13,444 bases of DNA from assembly GCA_903888395.1 (NCBI GenBank), contig CAISTO010000082.1:1-13444 (forward strand), given 5' to 3'. The notes under the pieces were generated by a model that worked only from the letters and a program-made list of their open reading frames with translations, did not search any database and was not told the origin of the DNA. The stretch is from an uncultured Bacteroidota bacterium (GTDB lineage: Bacteria > Bacteroidota > Bacteroidia > UKL13-3). Positions 7,237 through 13,444 of the stretch are shown piece by piece; positions within the stretch are counted from its first letter, which is position 1; each line of letters opens with the position of its first letter. A program made the position numbers and the translations under genes.

Positions 7237-7255
7237 CCTTATAATTTTTTTTTTA

Positions 7256-9229
7256 ATGAAATACTTTTACCTATTTGTATGTTTGCTAATGTCGTTTAAT
7301 TTGACTGCCCAAGTCAATGTCAATAACGATGCAGCTCAAATAGATAGTTTAATAGTAACTGCATATAAAATTGGTTCTCAAAATGTAGTGGAAGCTTTAG
7401 AAAATTCAAAAAAAGCTGCAAAACTATTAAATGATAATTCCACCAATGCCCAAAAACTGAAAGTTTATAAGTCGTTGGGAACATTTTATTATTTATCGGC
7501 AAACTTTAATTTGGCAATTGTCAATTATCAAAAAGCACTGAATTTTGAAACTGATATTACTTTAACAAAAGGTCAAATATATTATGCTTTAGGGAATTGT
7601 AATTTTGCCCTTGGCAATTTGCCCAACGCATTAAATTTAAGTTTGGAAGCACTTAAAATATTTGATAACCTTCATGAAAACAATGATTTATTAAACGCCT
7701 ATGTTTCCATTGCAAATATTTATGAAAGACAAAATAGTTTTTCAAAAGCCATAGAATTTAATTTAAAAGCGGCCAATATATTTGAGCAAAACAAAAACAT
7801 TTTTAGAACGCTTACCATATTTGAAAATGTTGGGAAAATATATGCGCTTCAAAAAAAATACAACTTAGCCATAAATTACTACAACAAGGCATTGGGAATT
7901 TATATAAATATTGGAAATAAAGCGGGTGAAGCCATTACTTATCAAAATATAGCCAAACTTTTTTATAACCAAATGAATTATAAAACTGCTTTGATGTATT
8001 ATCAATTATCATACAAAATTGCAAAGAAAGCAAATTCTGAAGTATTGGAAACTAGTAACTTACTTGGCTTAGGGAATGCTGAGTTAATGCTTAATAATTA
8101 TGGTGTTGCGGAGCAAAATTATAAGTTAGCTTTACAAAAAGCCAAATTGCTCAACCAACGTTTTGAATTAAAAGAAGCTTATGAAGGTTTGGCCATTATT
8201 TCAAAATCGAAAAACAATGCTTTTGAATCCAAAACATTTTCAATGTTAAGTAATCAGTTAAAAGATTCATTGTTTAACGATTCAATATTAGCAAGTATTA
8301 CTAATTTACAGCTGCTATACGACAAAGAAAAAACCCAAGAGCAAGTAGTTTTATTGAAGCAAAATGAAGAACTTAACAATAATCAACTCATAAAAGAAAG
8401 GCAAATTAGAAAGATGCTGATAGCAATTGTAATCCTTTTTGTATTGCTTACAGTAGGTTTTTTATATTTTTATATGAACAATAAACGAATTAGTTCATCG
8501 CTAAAAAACCAAAACAATAAATTGGAAATTCAAACCGAAGAATTAGAAAGGTTAAACAATGTAAAAGATCGTTTTTTTAGCATTATCAGCCACGATTTGC
8601 GAAATAATATGACCACCATGAAATTGTATTTTGACTTAATGAGTAATAAAAAATACAAACCTGAAAACACCGAAGAATTAACCAAACAAATAGCCTCATC
8701 CGTTGAAAATAATATTGATTTATTAGAAAACTTATTAGTGTGGGCTTCCTCGCAAATAAAGGGTTTACCATTAAAATTTGAATCGTTAAACATATATGAA
8801 TTAGTCAATAAAAACATTGCTTTAGCAGCCAGTATTGCTCATCAAAAAAACATTTCACTTGTTAATCTTTGTTTGGAAAATGACAGGGCTTTTGCCGATG
8901 AAAATACTATCAATTTGGTATTGCGTAACTTAATAGTAAACGCTATTAAGTTTACTAACGATGAGGGTAAAATAACAGTTTCGAGCTCAGTAACAAACTC
9001 CAAAATTCAAATATCTATAACTGATAATGGAGTAGGAATTGATAAAGAAAAATTAGACCAAATGTTTACCCAACATAAAAATCCAAGTACGCAAGGCACG
9101 GCTAACGAAAAAGGAACGGGTTTAGGTTTATTACTTTGTGCCGATTTTATAAAGCAAAATAATGGTACTATTTATGCCAAAAGTGAAAAAGGAAAAGGAA
9201 GTATTTTTACTTTTGAACTACCTCTTTAA
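7256..9229 (+). CDS. TPR-containing sensor histidine kinase
   Basis: The 657-residue protein starts with a signal peptide (about 1-19, ending LTAQ). Residues about 55-330 are tandem TPR helices (for example YYALGNCNFALGNLPNALN, and AGEAITYQNIAKLFYNQMN) and should form a periplasmic protein-binding array. A single membrane segment lies at about 386-406, then a coiled coil (LKNQNNKLEIQTEELERL) leads into the cytoplasmic kinase. His446 in ISHDLRNNM is the phospho-acceptor. The ATPase domain shows the N box with Asn562 (NLIVNAIKFT), the G1 box with Asp590 (DNGVGI) and the G2 box GTGLGL (620-625). All residues needed for autophosphorylation are present. There is no fused receiver domain and no response regulator gene in the window, so its partner lies elsewhere. 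The ligand is unknown; TPR sensors of this type are frequent in Bacteroidota. Confidence 0.95.
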   Translation: MKYFYLFVCLLMSFNLTAQVNVNNDAAQIDSLIVTAYKIGSQNVVEALENSKKAAKLLNDNSTNAQKLKVYKSLGTFYYLSANFNLAIVNYQKALNFETDITLTKGQIYYALGNCNFALGNLPNALNLSLEALKIFDNLHENNDLLNAYVSIANIYERQNSFSKAIEFNLKAANIFEQNKNIFRTLTIFENVGKIYALQKKYNLAINYYNKALGIYINIGNKAGEAITYQNIAKLFYNQMNYKTALMYYQLSYKIAKKANSEVLETSNLLGLGNAELMLNNYGVAEQNYKLALQKAKLLNQRFELKEAYEGLAIISKSKNNAFESKTFSMLSNQLKDSLFNDSILASITNLQLLYDKEKTQEQVVLLKQNEELNNNQLIKERQIRKMLIAIVILFVLLTVGFLYFYMNNKRISSSLKNQNNKLEIQTEELERLNNVKDRFFSIISHDLRNNMTTMKLYFDLMSNKKYKPENTEELTKQIASSVENNIDLLENLLVWASSQIKGLPLKFESLNIYELVNKNIALAASIAHQKNISLVNLCLENDRAFADENTINLVLRNLIVNAIKFTNDEGKITVSSSVTNSKIQISITDNGVGIDKEKLDQMFTQHKNPSTQGTANEKGTGLGLLLCADFIKQNNGTIYAKSEKGKGSIFTFELPL

Positions 9230-9233
9230 GTTA

Positions 9234-9275
9234 ATAGACCATAGTCGATGGACCATGGACTATCAACTGACAACT
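9234..9275. repeat. Degenerate 7-bp tandem repeat, six units
   Basis: Starting at 9234 the sequence divides into six consecutive heptamers. Four resemble ATRGACY (the first is ATAGACC at 9234-9240, the second ATAGTCG) and the last two end in CAACT. Positions 9241-9263 are also a near-perfect palindrome (10 of 11 pairs) about base 9252. The array begins 4 bases after the kinase stop codon. Confidence 0.6.
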
Positions 9276-9302
9276 ATTTTATAAAAAATTTAGCAAAAAT
9301 AC

Positions 9303-9310
9303 TATGTTTG
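9303..9310 (+). promoter_or_regulatory. Candidate -7 element for the TPR protein gene
   Basis: TATGTTTG matches TAnnTTTG exactly. The expected transcription start (about 9317) lies after the TTG at 9312 but before the TTG at 9333. This argues for the second TTG as start codon. Confidence 0.42.
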
Positions 9311-9332
9311 TTTGCTTATAAAGAATAAAAAA

Positions 9333-11039
9333 TTGAAGAATAAAATATATAAACTGTATTTATTGGGAATAATGCTGATACAGATTTCAGCAATTGCACA
9401 AACCGGGAAATTGACCGAGGAACAAAGATTGGCTTTTGATAAAGTATATTTTAAAGCCATGAAGGAAAAAATGCAAGGTAGTTATGACGATGCAGAACTT
9501 ACATTCAGAGAAGCCATTATATTAGATAAAGAAAATGCAAACGTTTATTACCAAATTGCAGAAATAAACTTTGCGAAAAAACGGGTGAAAGAAGCCGTTA
9601 AATTTTCTCAAATGGCGGTTCAATTAAATCCTAATAATATTTGGTATAACAACCTTTTAGCTGAATTATACAAGTCGAATAGGGCATATGAAAAGTCGGC
9701 CGATTTATATTTGGAAATGTATAATAAGTTAACACCAGAACTGAATTACCTATATGAAGCTGCTACTAATTATTTTTATGTAAACAAATTCAGTAAATCA
9801 ATAAAAATTTTAGATAAAATAGAGAAAATTATTGGTCCAAAAGAAGAAGTTATCATTAAAAAAGAACAAGTTTATTTACAAGCAAACAAAATAAATAAGG
9901 CTATTTTTGAAGTGGAAAGATTGATAAAAAATTACCCTACTGACCTTAAATACAAAGGAATGTTGGCCGATTTATATCTGAGTAAAAAAGATGATCAAAA
10001 AGCCAATGAAATATACAATGAAATTTTGCGTCAGGATCCTGAAAATGGATATGCCAACATTGCTTTAAGTGAGTATTATCAATCAAAAAAAGAAAATGAG
10101 TTTGCTTATTCATATTTAAAAAAAGCCATTGCCTCGCCTGATTTAGAAATAAAATATAAAATACAAATATTGGTTCCTTTTGTATCGCCTGAGGTAATAG
10201 GTGATAAACGCAAACAAGCGTATGAATTAATTGATATTTTCAAAAATGCCCATAAAGCGGAATCCAGCGCTACCATGCTTAAAGGCGATTTGTTGGCTCA
10301 AGATAATCGGTTTGAGGAAGCAAGAACTGAATACCGTGAAACTGCTAAGTTAGATGCAAGTAATATTACTATTTGGCAACAGGTTTTGTATTGTGACCAA
10401 GAACTTAACGACAATATGGGATTACTAGCCGACTGCGATAGCGCATTGGAATTGTTTCCTACCGAACCCATGTTTTATAATTATAAAGCAATGGTTAGTT
10501 TACAAGAAAAACAATACGAAAAAGCCATTGACGCTGCTTTAAAAGGGGTGGAATTTGTAGTAGATAACGATAAATTAAAAGTGCAGTTTTTAAGCATTGC
10601 TGCCGATGCAGCACATTATGCAAAAAAACATCATTTGGTAGATTCAATATATGACCAAGCTTTATTAATAGACCCAAATAGTGCATATGCATTAAACAAT
10701 TATGCTTATTTTTTATGTTTAAGGAAAGTAAATTTGGAAAGGGCTGATAGCATGAGTTATTTAAGTTTACAATTAGAACCAAACAGCGCAAGTTATTTAG
10801 ATACGTATGGTTGGATTTTATATCAGAAAAAAGAATATCAAAAAGCGAAAAGTTATATTGAACAGTCTTTAAAAATTTCGCCAAAAAGTGGGGAAGTGTT
10901 AGACCATTATGGCGATATTTTATACCAATTAGGGGAAAAGGAAAATGCTGTTGAAAGCTGGAAAAAAGCTAAAGAAAACAATGCTACAGGGGAGTTTTTA
11001 GAGGAAAAAATAAAACAAGGAAAACTGATTGAGAAATAA
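9333..11039 (+). CDS. Exported TPR-repeat protein, probable TTG start
   Basis: From the TTG at 9333 the protein has 568 residues and begins with a lysine-rich n-region, a hydrophobic stretch (LYLLGIMLIQISA) and a likely signal-peptidase site after IAQ. A TTG at 9312 adds seven residues but probably precedes the transcription start. The first ATG (9372) would remove most of the signal peptide. The mature part is nearly all TPR: examples are DDAELTFREAIILDKENAN, KANEIYNEILRQDPENGY, and the C-terminal units around NNYAYFLCL, YLDTYGWILYQKKEYQKA and VLDHYGDILYQLGEKENA. There is no lipobox and no catalytic domain. It is probably a periplasmic scaffold. The histidine kinase gene lies 103 bases upstream on the same strand, but a separate promoter is likely. 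A 62-bp palindromic terminator follows. Precise function unknown. Confidence 0.85.
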   Translation: MKNKIYKLYLLGIMLIQISAIAQTGKLTEEQRLAFDKVYFKAMKEKMQGSYDDAELTFREAIILDKENANVYYQIAEINFAKKRVKEAVKFSQMAVQLNPNNIWYNNLLAELYKSNRAYEKSADLYLEMYNKLTPELNYLYEAATNYFYVNKFSKSIKILDKIEKIIGPKEEVIIKKEQVYLQANKINKAIFEVERLIKNYPTDLKYKGMLADLYLSKKDDQKANEIYNEILRQDPENGYANIALSEYYQSKKENEFAYSYLKKAIASPDLEIKYKIQILVPFVSPEVIGDKRKQAYELIDIFKNAHKAESSATMLKGDLLAQDNRFEEARTEYRETAKLDASNITIWQQVLYCDQELNDNMGLLADCDSALELFPTEPMFYNYKAMVSLQEKQYEKAIDAALKGVEFVVDNDKLKVQFLSIAADAAHYAKKHHLVDSIYDQALLIDPNSAYALNNYAYFLCLRKVNLERADSMSYLSLQLEPNSASYLDTYGWILYQKKEYQKAKSYIEQSLKISPKSGEVLDHYGDILYQLGEKENAVESWKKAKENNATGEFLEEKIKQGKLIEK

Positions 11040-11140
11040 AGGTGCTATCAAATGTTATTTCTTGGTATTGTTATATTTTAAAAAAATCAATATCTAAAAC
11101 AATTCAATGCTAAGTTTTCTAATTTGAAATCTAAAACCTG

Positions 11141-11210
11141 AACCACATAGATTCATAGAAAACATAGCCTATAAACTATGTAATCTATGTATCTATGTGG
11201 TTTTTATTTT
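11141..11210 (+). terminator. 62-bp imperfect palindrome with T-rich tail
   Basis: Bases 11141-11202 fold about the point between 11171 and 11172, with 26 of 31 pairs matching, and are followed by TTTATTTT (to 11210). The left arm starts AACCACATAGAT and the right arm ends ATCTATGTGGTT. The left half repeats CATAG three times and the right half CTATG three times, 8 or 9 bases apart. It lies about 100 bases after the TPR gene stop and would terminate that transcript. The rest of this 272-base gap (11040-11140 and 11211-11311) holds no gene or clear signal that I can see. Confidence 0.6.
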
Positions 11211-11311
11211 CTAATAATTTGTGTTTATGTAAACGATAAAGCTAGGCATCAAAATCCCGATAAATCGTAATCCCCTTTTTAAGTATTGCAATGTTTTTTT
11301 TAATAACTGAA

Positions 11312-11797
11312 CTAAACTCTTTCAAAAACTTGAAAGCTGTAATCAAATTTATTTTTTTCGTCAGCTAAGTTTTTAGTTTCATGGGTTAGTTTCCAATTGG
11401 TTTCCAATGATGGAAAAAAAGCATCGGCTTCAAATACATGGTGGGTTCTGGTTAAATAAATATTATCGGCTTCATTCAATATCTGGGCATAAATACTGTC
11501 GCCACCTATGATAAAAAGTTCTGTTTCGTGCAGCGTTTTTGCATAAGCTATTCCCGCTGCTATGGAGTTAAATACAAAGCAACCTTCTATGGAATTTGTG
11601 TTTCTACTAATTACTATATTAGTTCTGTTAGGCAATGGTTTTCCTATGCTTTCATAGGTTTTTCGGCCCATTAATATGGAATGACCAGTGGTTAAGTTTT
11701 TAAAATACTTCAAATCGGCTGGTAAATGACATAATAATTCATTGTTTTTACCAATTCCATTTTGCTCGTCTGCAGCTACTATAATTGAAATTTTCAT
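11312..11797 (-). CDS. folA: Dihydrofolate reductase
   Basis: DHFR reduces dihydrofolate to tetrahydrofolate with NADPH in the cytoplasm, supplying folate for thymidylate and purine synthesis. The 161-residue length is standard. IIVAADEQNGIGKNNELL (5-22) is the start of the fold including the mobile loop. The acidic active-site residue is Asp28 in LPADLKYFK. GRKTYESIGKPLPNR (44-58) binds NADPH phosphates and the substrate tail. LFIIGGDSIYAQIL (94-107) is the conserved Gly-Gly turn. At the position of E. coli Trp22 the protein has Cys23. No thyA is next to it; the neighbour across a 113-base divergent region is a methyltransferase. The start ATG is at 11795-11797. A TACCTTTA only 4 bases upstream hints at a very short or absent leader. 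Confidence 0.97.
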   Translation of the reverse strand: MKISIIVAADEQNGIGKNNELLCHLPADLKYFKNLTTGHSILMGRKTYESIGKPLPNRTNIVISRNTNSIEGCFVFNSIAAGIAYAKTLHETELFIIGGDSIYAQILNEADNIYLTRTHHVFEADAFFPSLETNWKLTHETKNLADEKNKFDYSFQVFERV

Positions 11798-11801
11798 GCG
11801 G

Positions 11802-11809
11802 TAAAGGTA
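11802..11809 (-). promoter_or_regulatory. Possible folA -7 element
   Basis: On the minus strand TACCTTTA differs from TAnnTTTG at one base and sits 4 bases before the folA ATG. If used, the folA mRNA would be essentially leaderless. The -33 match (TTAG, 20 bases upstream) is weak. Confidence 0.22.
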
Positions 11810-11830
11810 TTCTTCTATTTAAATTTAACC

Positions 11831-11850
11831 TAAAAGTATCACTACTTTTA
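11831..11850. promoter_or_regulatory. Operator-like dyad between folA and methyltransferase genes
   Basis: TAAAAGTA (11831-11838) and TACTTTTA (11843-11850) form a perfect 8-bp inverted repeat around TCAC. It sits 8 bases upstream of the -33 element of the plus-strand promoter and where the folA -33 would fall. A shared regulator of both genes is possible. The regulator is unknown. Confidence 0.35.
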
Positions 11851-11858
11851 ATGAAAAT

Positions 11859-11889
11859 TTTGGTGCTATGCTTTAATTTATTTATTTTG
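11859..11889 (+). promoter_or_regulatory. Promoter of the methyltransferase gene
   Basis: TTTG (11859-11862), a 19-base spacer and TTATTTTG (11882-11889) match the Bacteroidota pattern TTTG-N19-TAnnTTTG with one mismatch. This is the best two-part promoter in the window. Transcription would start near 11896, downstream of earlier in-frame start codons, which supports the ATG at 11911. Confidence 0.55.
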
Positions 11890-11910
11890 TTGAATAAAAA
11901 ATATTTGAGT

Positions 11911-12810
11911 ATGAACGTAAACTTTGATTGTAACTTATGTGGCTGTAAAGAAGGTAAAACCATTCCTTTTAGATATGCTTTTAAGGATAAATTTTTATGG
12001 GGTGTAAAATGCAATAACTGCGAATTAGTTTCTATTTGGCCAAGGCCATCTGATAATGAAATAGTAGAAATGTACGCATCAGATTATTTTACTGGAAACG
12101 ATAAAGAAACCCATCACATGGAAGTGGCTTATGTTGATTTATTAGCTTCTGGCGATTATGCCGATGGAATAAAACATATTCAACAATACTGTAAATCGGG
12201 AAATATTTTAGATGTAGGTTGTGCCACTGGCAATTTTTTATATGCTTTAAAAAACAATGGTTATCACGTAAAAGGCATTGAGCTGTCGAGTTTTGCCGCT
12301 GAATTTGGACGCAAAAACTTTGGCATTGATATAGTAAACAAACCTTACGATTTTAATTTATTGAACAATGAATTACCCGAAAATTATTTTGATGTGGTGT
12401 TAATGGGCGATGTATTGGAACATTTTACCAATCCAACCGAAGCCATGCAGTTAACTTATAAAATTTTAAAACCAGGTGGAGTGGCTTTGATTCAATTGCC
12501 AGGAACGCTTAACTTACTTTCAAGTAAACTAGGTTTTATGGTTTATAAATTAATTGGTTCACAAAAAACCATGCATATTCCTCCGTTTCACTTAACCGAA
12601 TTCAATGAAAAAACTGCCAAAAGAATGTTTAAGGACTGCGGATTTACAAAAACCAATATCAAACAAGAAGTGAAGCCACCTAACACCGTTCCGTTAAGAG
12701 GCAGTTTTATTGAAAATACGGTGAAATTTGTGTTCCAACATATCAATTTTTATTTAACCAAATGGTTTGGAATAGCTGGCGATAGAATCATTATTGAAAC
12801 CTATAAATAA
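11911..12810 (+). CDS. Class I SAM methyltransferase with N-terminal zinc ribbon
   Basis: From the ATG at 11911 the protein has 299 residues. It begins with two Cys pairs, CNLC (7-10) and CNNC (34-37), that should bind one zinc. The SAM-binding fold follows: motif I ILDVGCATGNFL (99-110), the acidic end of strand two in KGIELS (121-126), and DVVLMGDVLEHF (161-172) for the post-motif region. KILKPGGVALIQLPG is the usual fifth strand. The frame is open further left, into folA, but the promoter at 11859-11889 and the position of the zinc ribbon favour this start. Proteins with this layout often methylate sugars or other small molecules in surface-glycan or natural-product pathways. No such pathway gene is visible here, so the substrate is unknown. 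It is divergent from folA and is followed by aspS after 110 bases. Confidence 0.92.
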   Translation: MNVNFDCNLCGCKEGKTIPFRYAFKDKFLWGVKCNNCELVSIWPRPSDNEIVEMYASDYFTGNDKETHHMEVAYVDLLASGDYADGIKHIQQYCKSGNILDVGCATGNFLYALKNNGYHVKGIELSSFAAEFGRKNFGIDIVNKPYDFNLLNNELPENYFDVVLMGDVLEHFTNPTEAMQLTYKILKPGGVALIQLPGTLNLLSSKLGFMVYKLIGSQKTMHIPPFHLTEFNEKTAKRMFKDCGFTKTNIKQEVKPPNTVPLRGSFIENTVKFVFQHINFYLTKWFGIAGDRIIIETYK

Positions 12811-12850
12811 CAATTACTTAGTTTAAGTTTTACTACCAAATTTATTTTCT

Positions 12851-12858
12851 TATTTTCG
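12851..12858 (+). promoter_or_regulatory. Possible aspS -7 element
   Basis: TATTTTCG followed by CACC differs from TAnnTTTG at one base. Use of this site would give a leader of about 55 bases that contains the hairpin at 12873-12906. No clear -33 element is seen. Confidence 0.28.
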
Positions 12859-12872
12859 CACCTCATTTTAAA

Positions 12873-12906
12873 AATCAAAAGAGCAGTTGAACTGTTATTT
12901 TTGATT
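12873..12906 (+). promoter_or_regulatory. Hairpin in the aspS leader
   Basis: AATCAAAA (12873-12880) pairs with TTTTGATT (12899-12906). Inside, AGCAG pairs with CTGTT (one G-U pair) around the loop TTGAA, with a small internal bulge. The structure ends 14 bases before the aspS ATG. It has no T-run, so it is not an intrinsic terminator. A regulatory role is a guess. Confidence 0.3.
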
Positions 12907-12920
12907 GAATTAACCATATT

Positions 12921-13444
12921 ATGCATAGAACACACACCTGCGGAGAGCTTAGAATTTCTGATATAAATACCACTGTAACTTTAAGTGGTTGGTTACAAAA
13001 AAGCCGCGATTTAGGCGGAATGACTTTTATAGATTTACGCGACAGATACGGAATTACCCAATTGGCTTTTAACATGGAAACCAATGCTACTTTGTGCGAG
13101 CAAGCTCGTAAATGCGGACGTGAGTTTGTATTGAAAGTAACCGGAAAAGTAATTGAGCGTAGCAGTAAAAATGCAAATATTCCAACTGGTGAAATAGAAA
13201 TTGAGGTAACGGAATTTGAAATTTTAAACGAATCACAAACTCCTCCTTTTACCATAGAAGACAATACTGATGGTGGCGATGACATACGCATGAAATATCG
13301 TTACTTAGATATTAGAAGAAAGCCAGTTCGTGATAATTTATTGTTGCGCCATAAAATGAGTCAACAAACTCGTGTGTTTTTAGATGCGCAAGAATTTACC
13401 GAAGTAGAAACTCCAGTTTTAATTAAATCAACTCCCGAAGGTGC
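12921..13444 (+). CDS. aspS: Aspartyl-tRNA synthetase, 3' end outside window
   Basis: AspRS charges tRNA-Asp with aspartate using ATP. The first 174 residues are visible. Residues 1 to about 105 form the anticodon-binding OB fold (GWLQKSRDLGGMTFIDLRDR at 23-42; the loop TGEIEIEV at 89-96). From about 127 the class II catalytic domain starts with YRYLDIRRKPVRDNL (127-141). The sequence then runs into motif 1 (EFTEVETPVLIKSTPEG) and is cut by the window edge. The start ATGCATAGAACACAC codes for MHRTHTCGEL, the usual bacterial N-terminus. Bacterial AspRS has about 585 residues, so about 70 percent is missing here, including motifs 2 and 3 and the GAD insertion. Whether it also charges tRNA-Asn cannot be judged from this part. 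Confidence 0.96.
   Translation, partial: MHRTHTCGELRISDINTTVTLSGWLQKSRDLGGMTFIDLRDRYGITQLAFNMETNATLCEQARKCGREFVLKVTGKVIERSSKNANIPTGEIEIEVTEFEILNESQTPPFTIEDNTDGGDDIRMKYRYLDIRRKPVRDNLLLRHKMSQQTRVFLDAQEFTEVETPVLIKSTPEG

Noticed and set aside
10495..10884. 129-codon open frame antisense to the TPR gene
   Set aside because: It lies wholly inside a convincing TPR coding region, its composition is that of a shadow frame, and no domain is recognisable.
11785..11910. Longer N-terminus of the methyltransferase overlapping folA
   Set aside because: The added 42 residues would precede the zinc ribbon, overlap folA and start before the best promoter, so the ATG at 11911 is preferred.
12875..13291. 138-codon open frame antisense to aspS
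   Set aside because: It covers the aspS N-terminus on the other strand, while the plus-strand protein is an unmistakable AspRS.

Overview
The window looks like chromosome from a low-GC member of the Bacteroidota. Three things point there: AT-rich coding sequence with no Shine-Dalgarno sites, recurring TAnnTTTG promoter elements, and typical gene families (a two-domain exported amidohydrolase, a TPR-type sensor histidine kinase, a lipoprotein with an F-A-C lipobox). The sequence alone does not place it more finely. I found no tRNA, rRNA or CRISPR array, and no gap longer than 300 bases without a gene.

Layout. 1-2877 (+) is the 3' part of a large amidohydrolase gene whose start lies before the window. 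2878-3826 is a repeat island around a gene for a REP-associated tyrosine (Y1/HUH) transposase, RAYT (2990-3622, -). Left and right of that gene lie near-identical copies of a hairpin-bearing repeat unit (U1 2881-2988, U2 3688-3777, start of U3 3778-3819). Next, on the minus strand, transcribed right to left, come prfA (peptide release factor 1), a modular surface lipoprotein gene, and purN (GAR formyltransferase), the last two only 3 bases apart. Divergent from prfA, on the plus strand, are a TPR sensor histidine kinase (7256-9229) and an exported TPR-repeat protein (9333-11039). These two are separated by a small array of 7-bp repeats. A 62-bp imperfect palindrome with a T-rich tail follows the TPR gene. 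Then folA (dihydrofolate reductase, -) and a zinc-ribbon class I methyltransferase gene (+) diverge from a shared 113-bp region, and aspS (aspartyl-tRNA synthetase, +) runs off the right edge.

How the genes relate. Most are housekeeping: translation (prfA, aspS), and one-carbon and purine metabolism (purN uses 10-formyl-THF; folA regenerates THF). These two folate-linked genes are far apart and not in one operon. The kinase and TPR protein sit together but no response regulator is visible. The methyltransferase resembles enzymes of surface-glycan or small-molecule pathways; its substrate is not evident.

The most interesting region is 2878-3826. Removing 699 bp containing the RAYT gene would fuse U1 to U2 through a 4-bp CACT shared by both edges. 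The resulting junction matches the intact U2-U3 junction in the same window. This looks like a single-stranded-type transposase insertion, or a cassette, in a tandem array of its own REP-like hairpins, with the empty site still readable next door.
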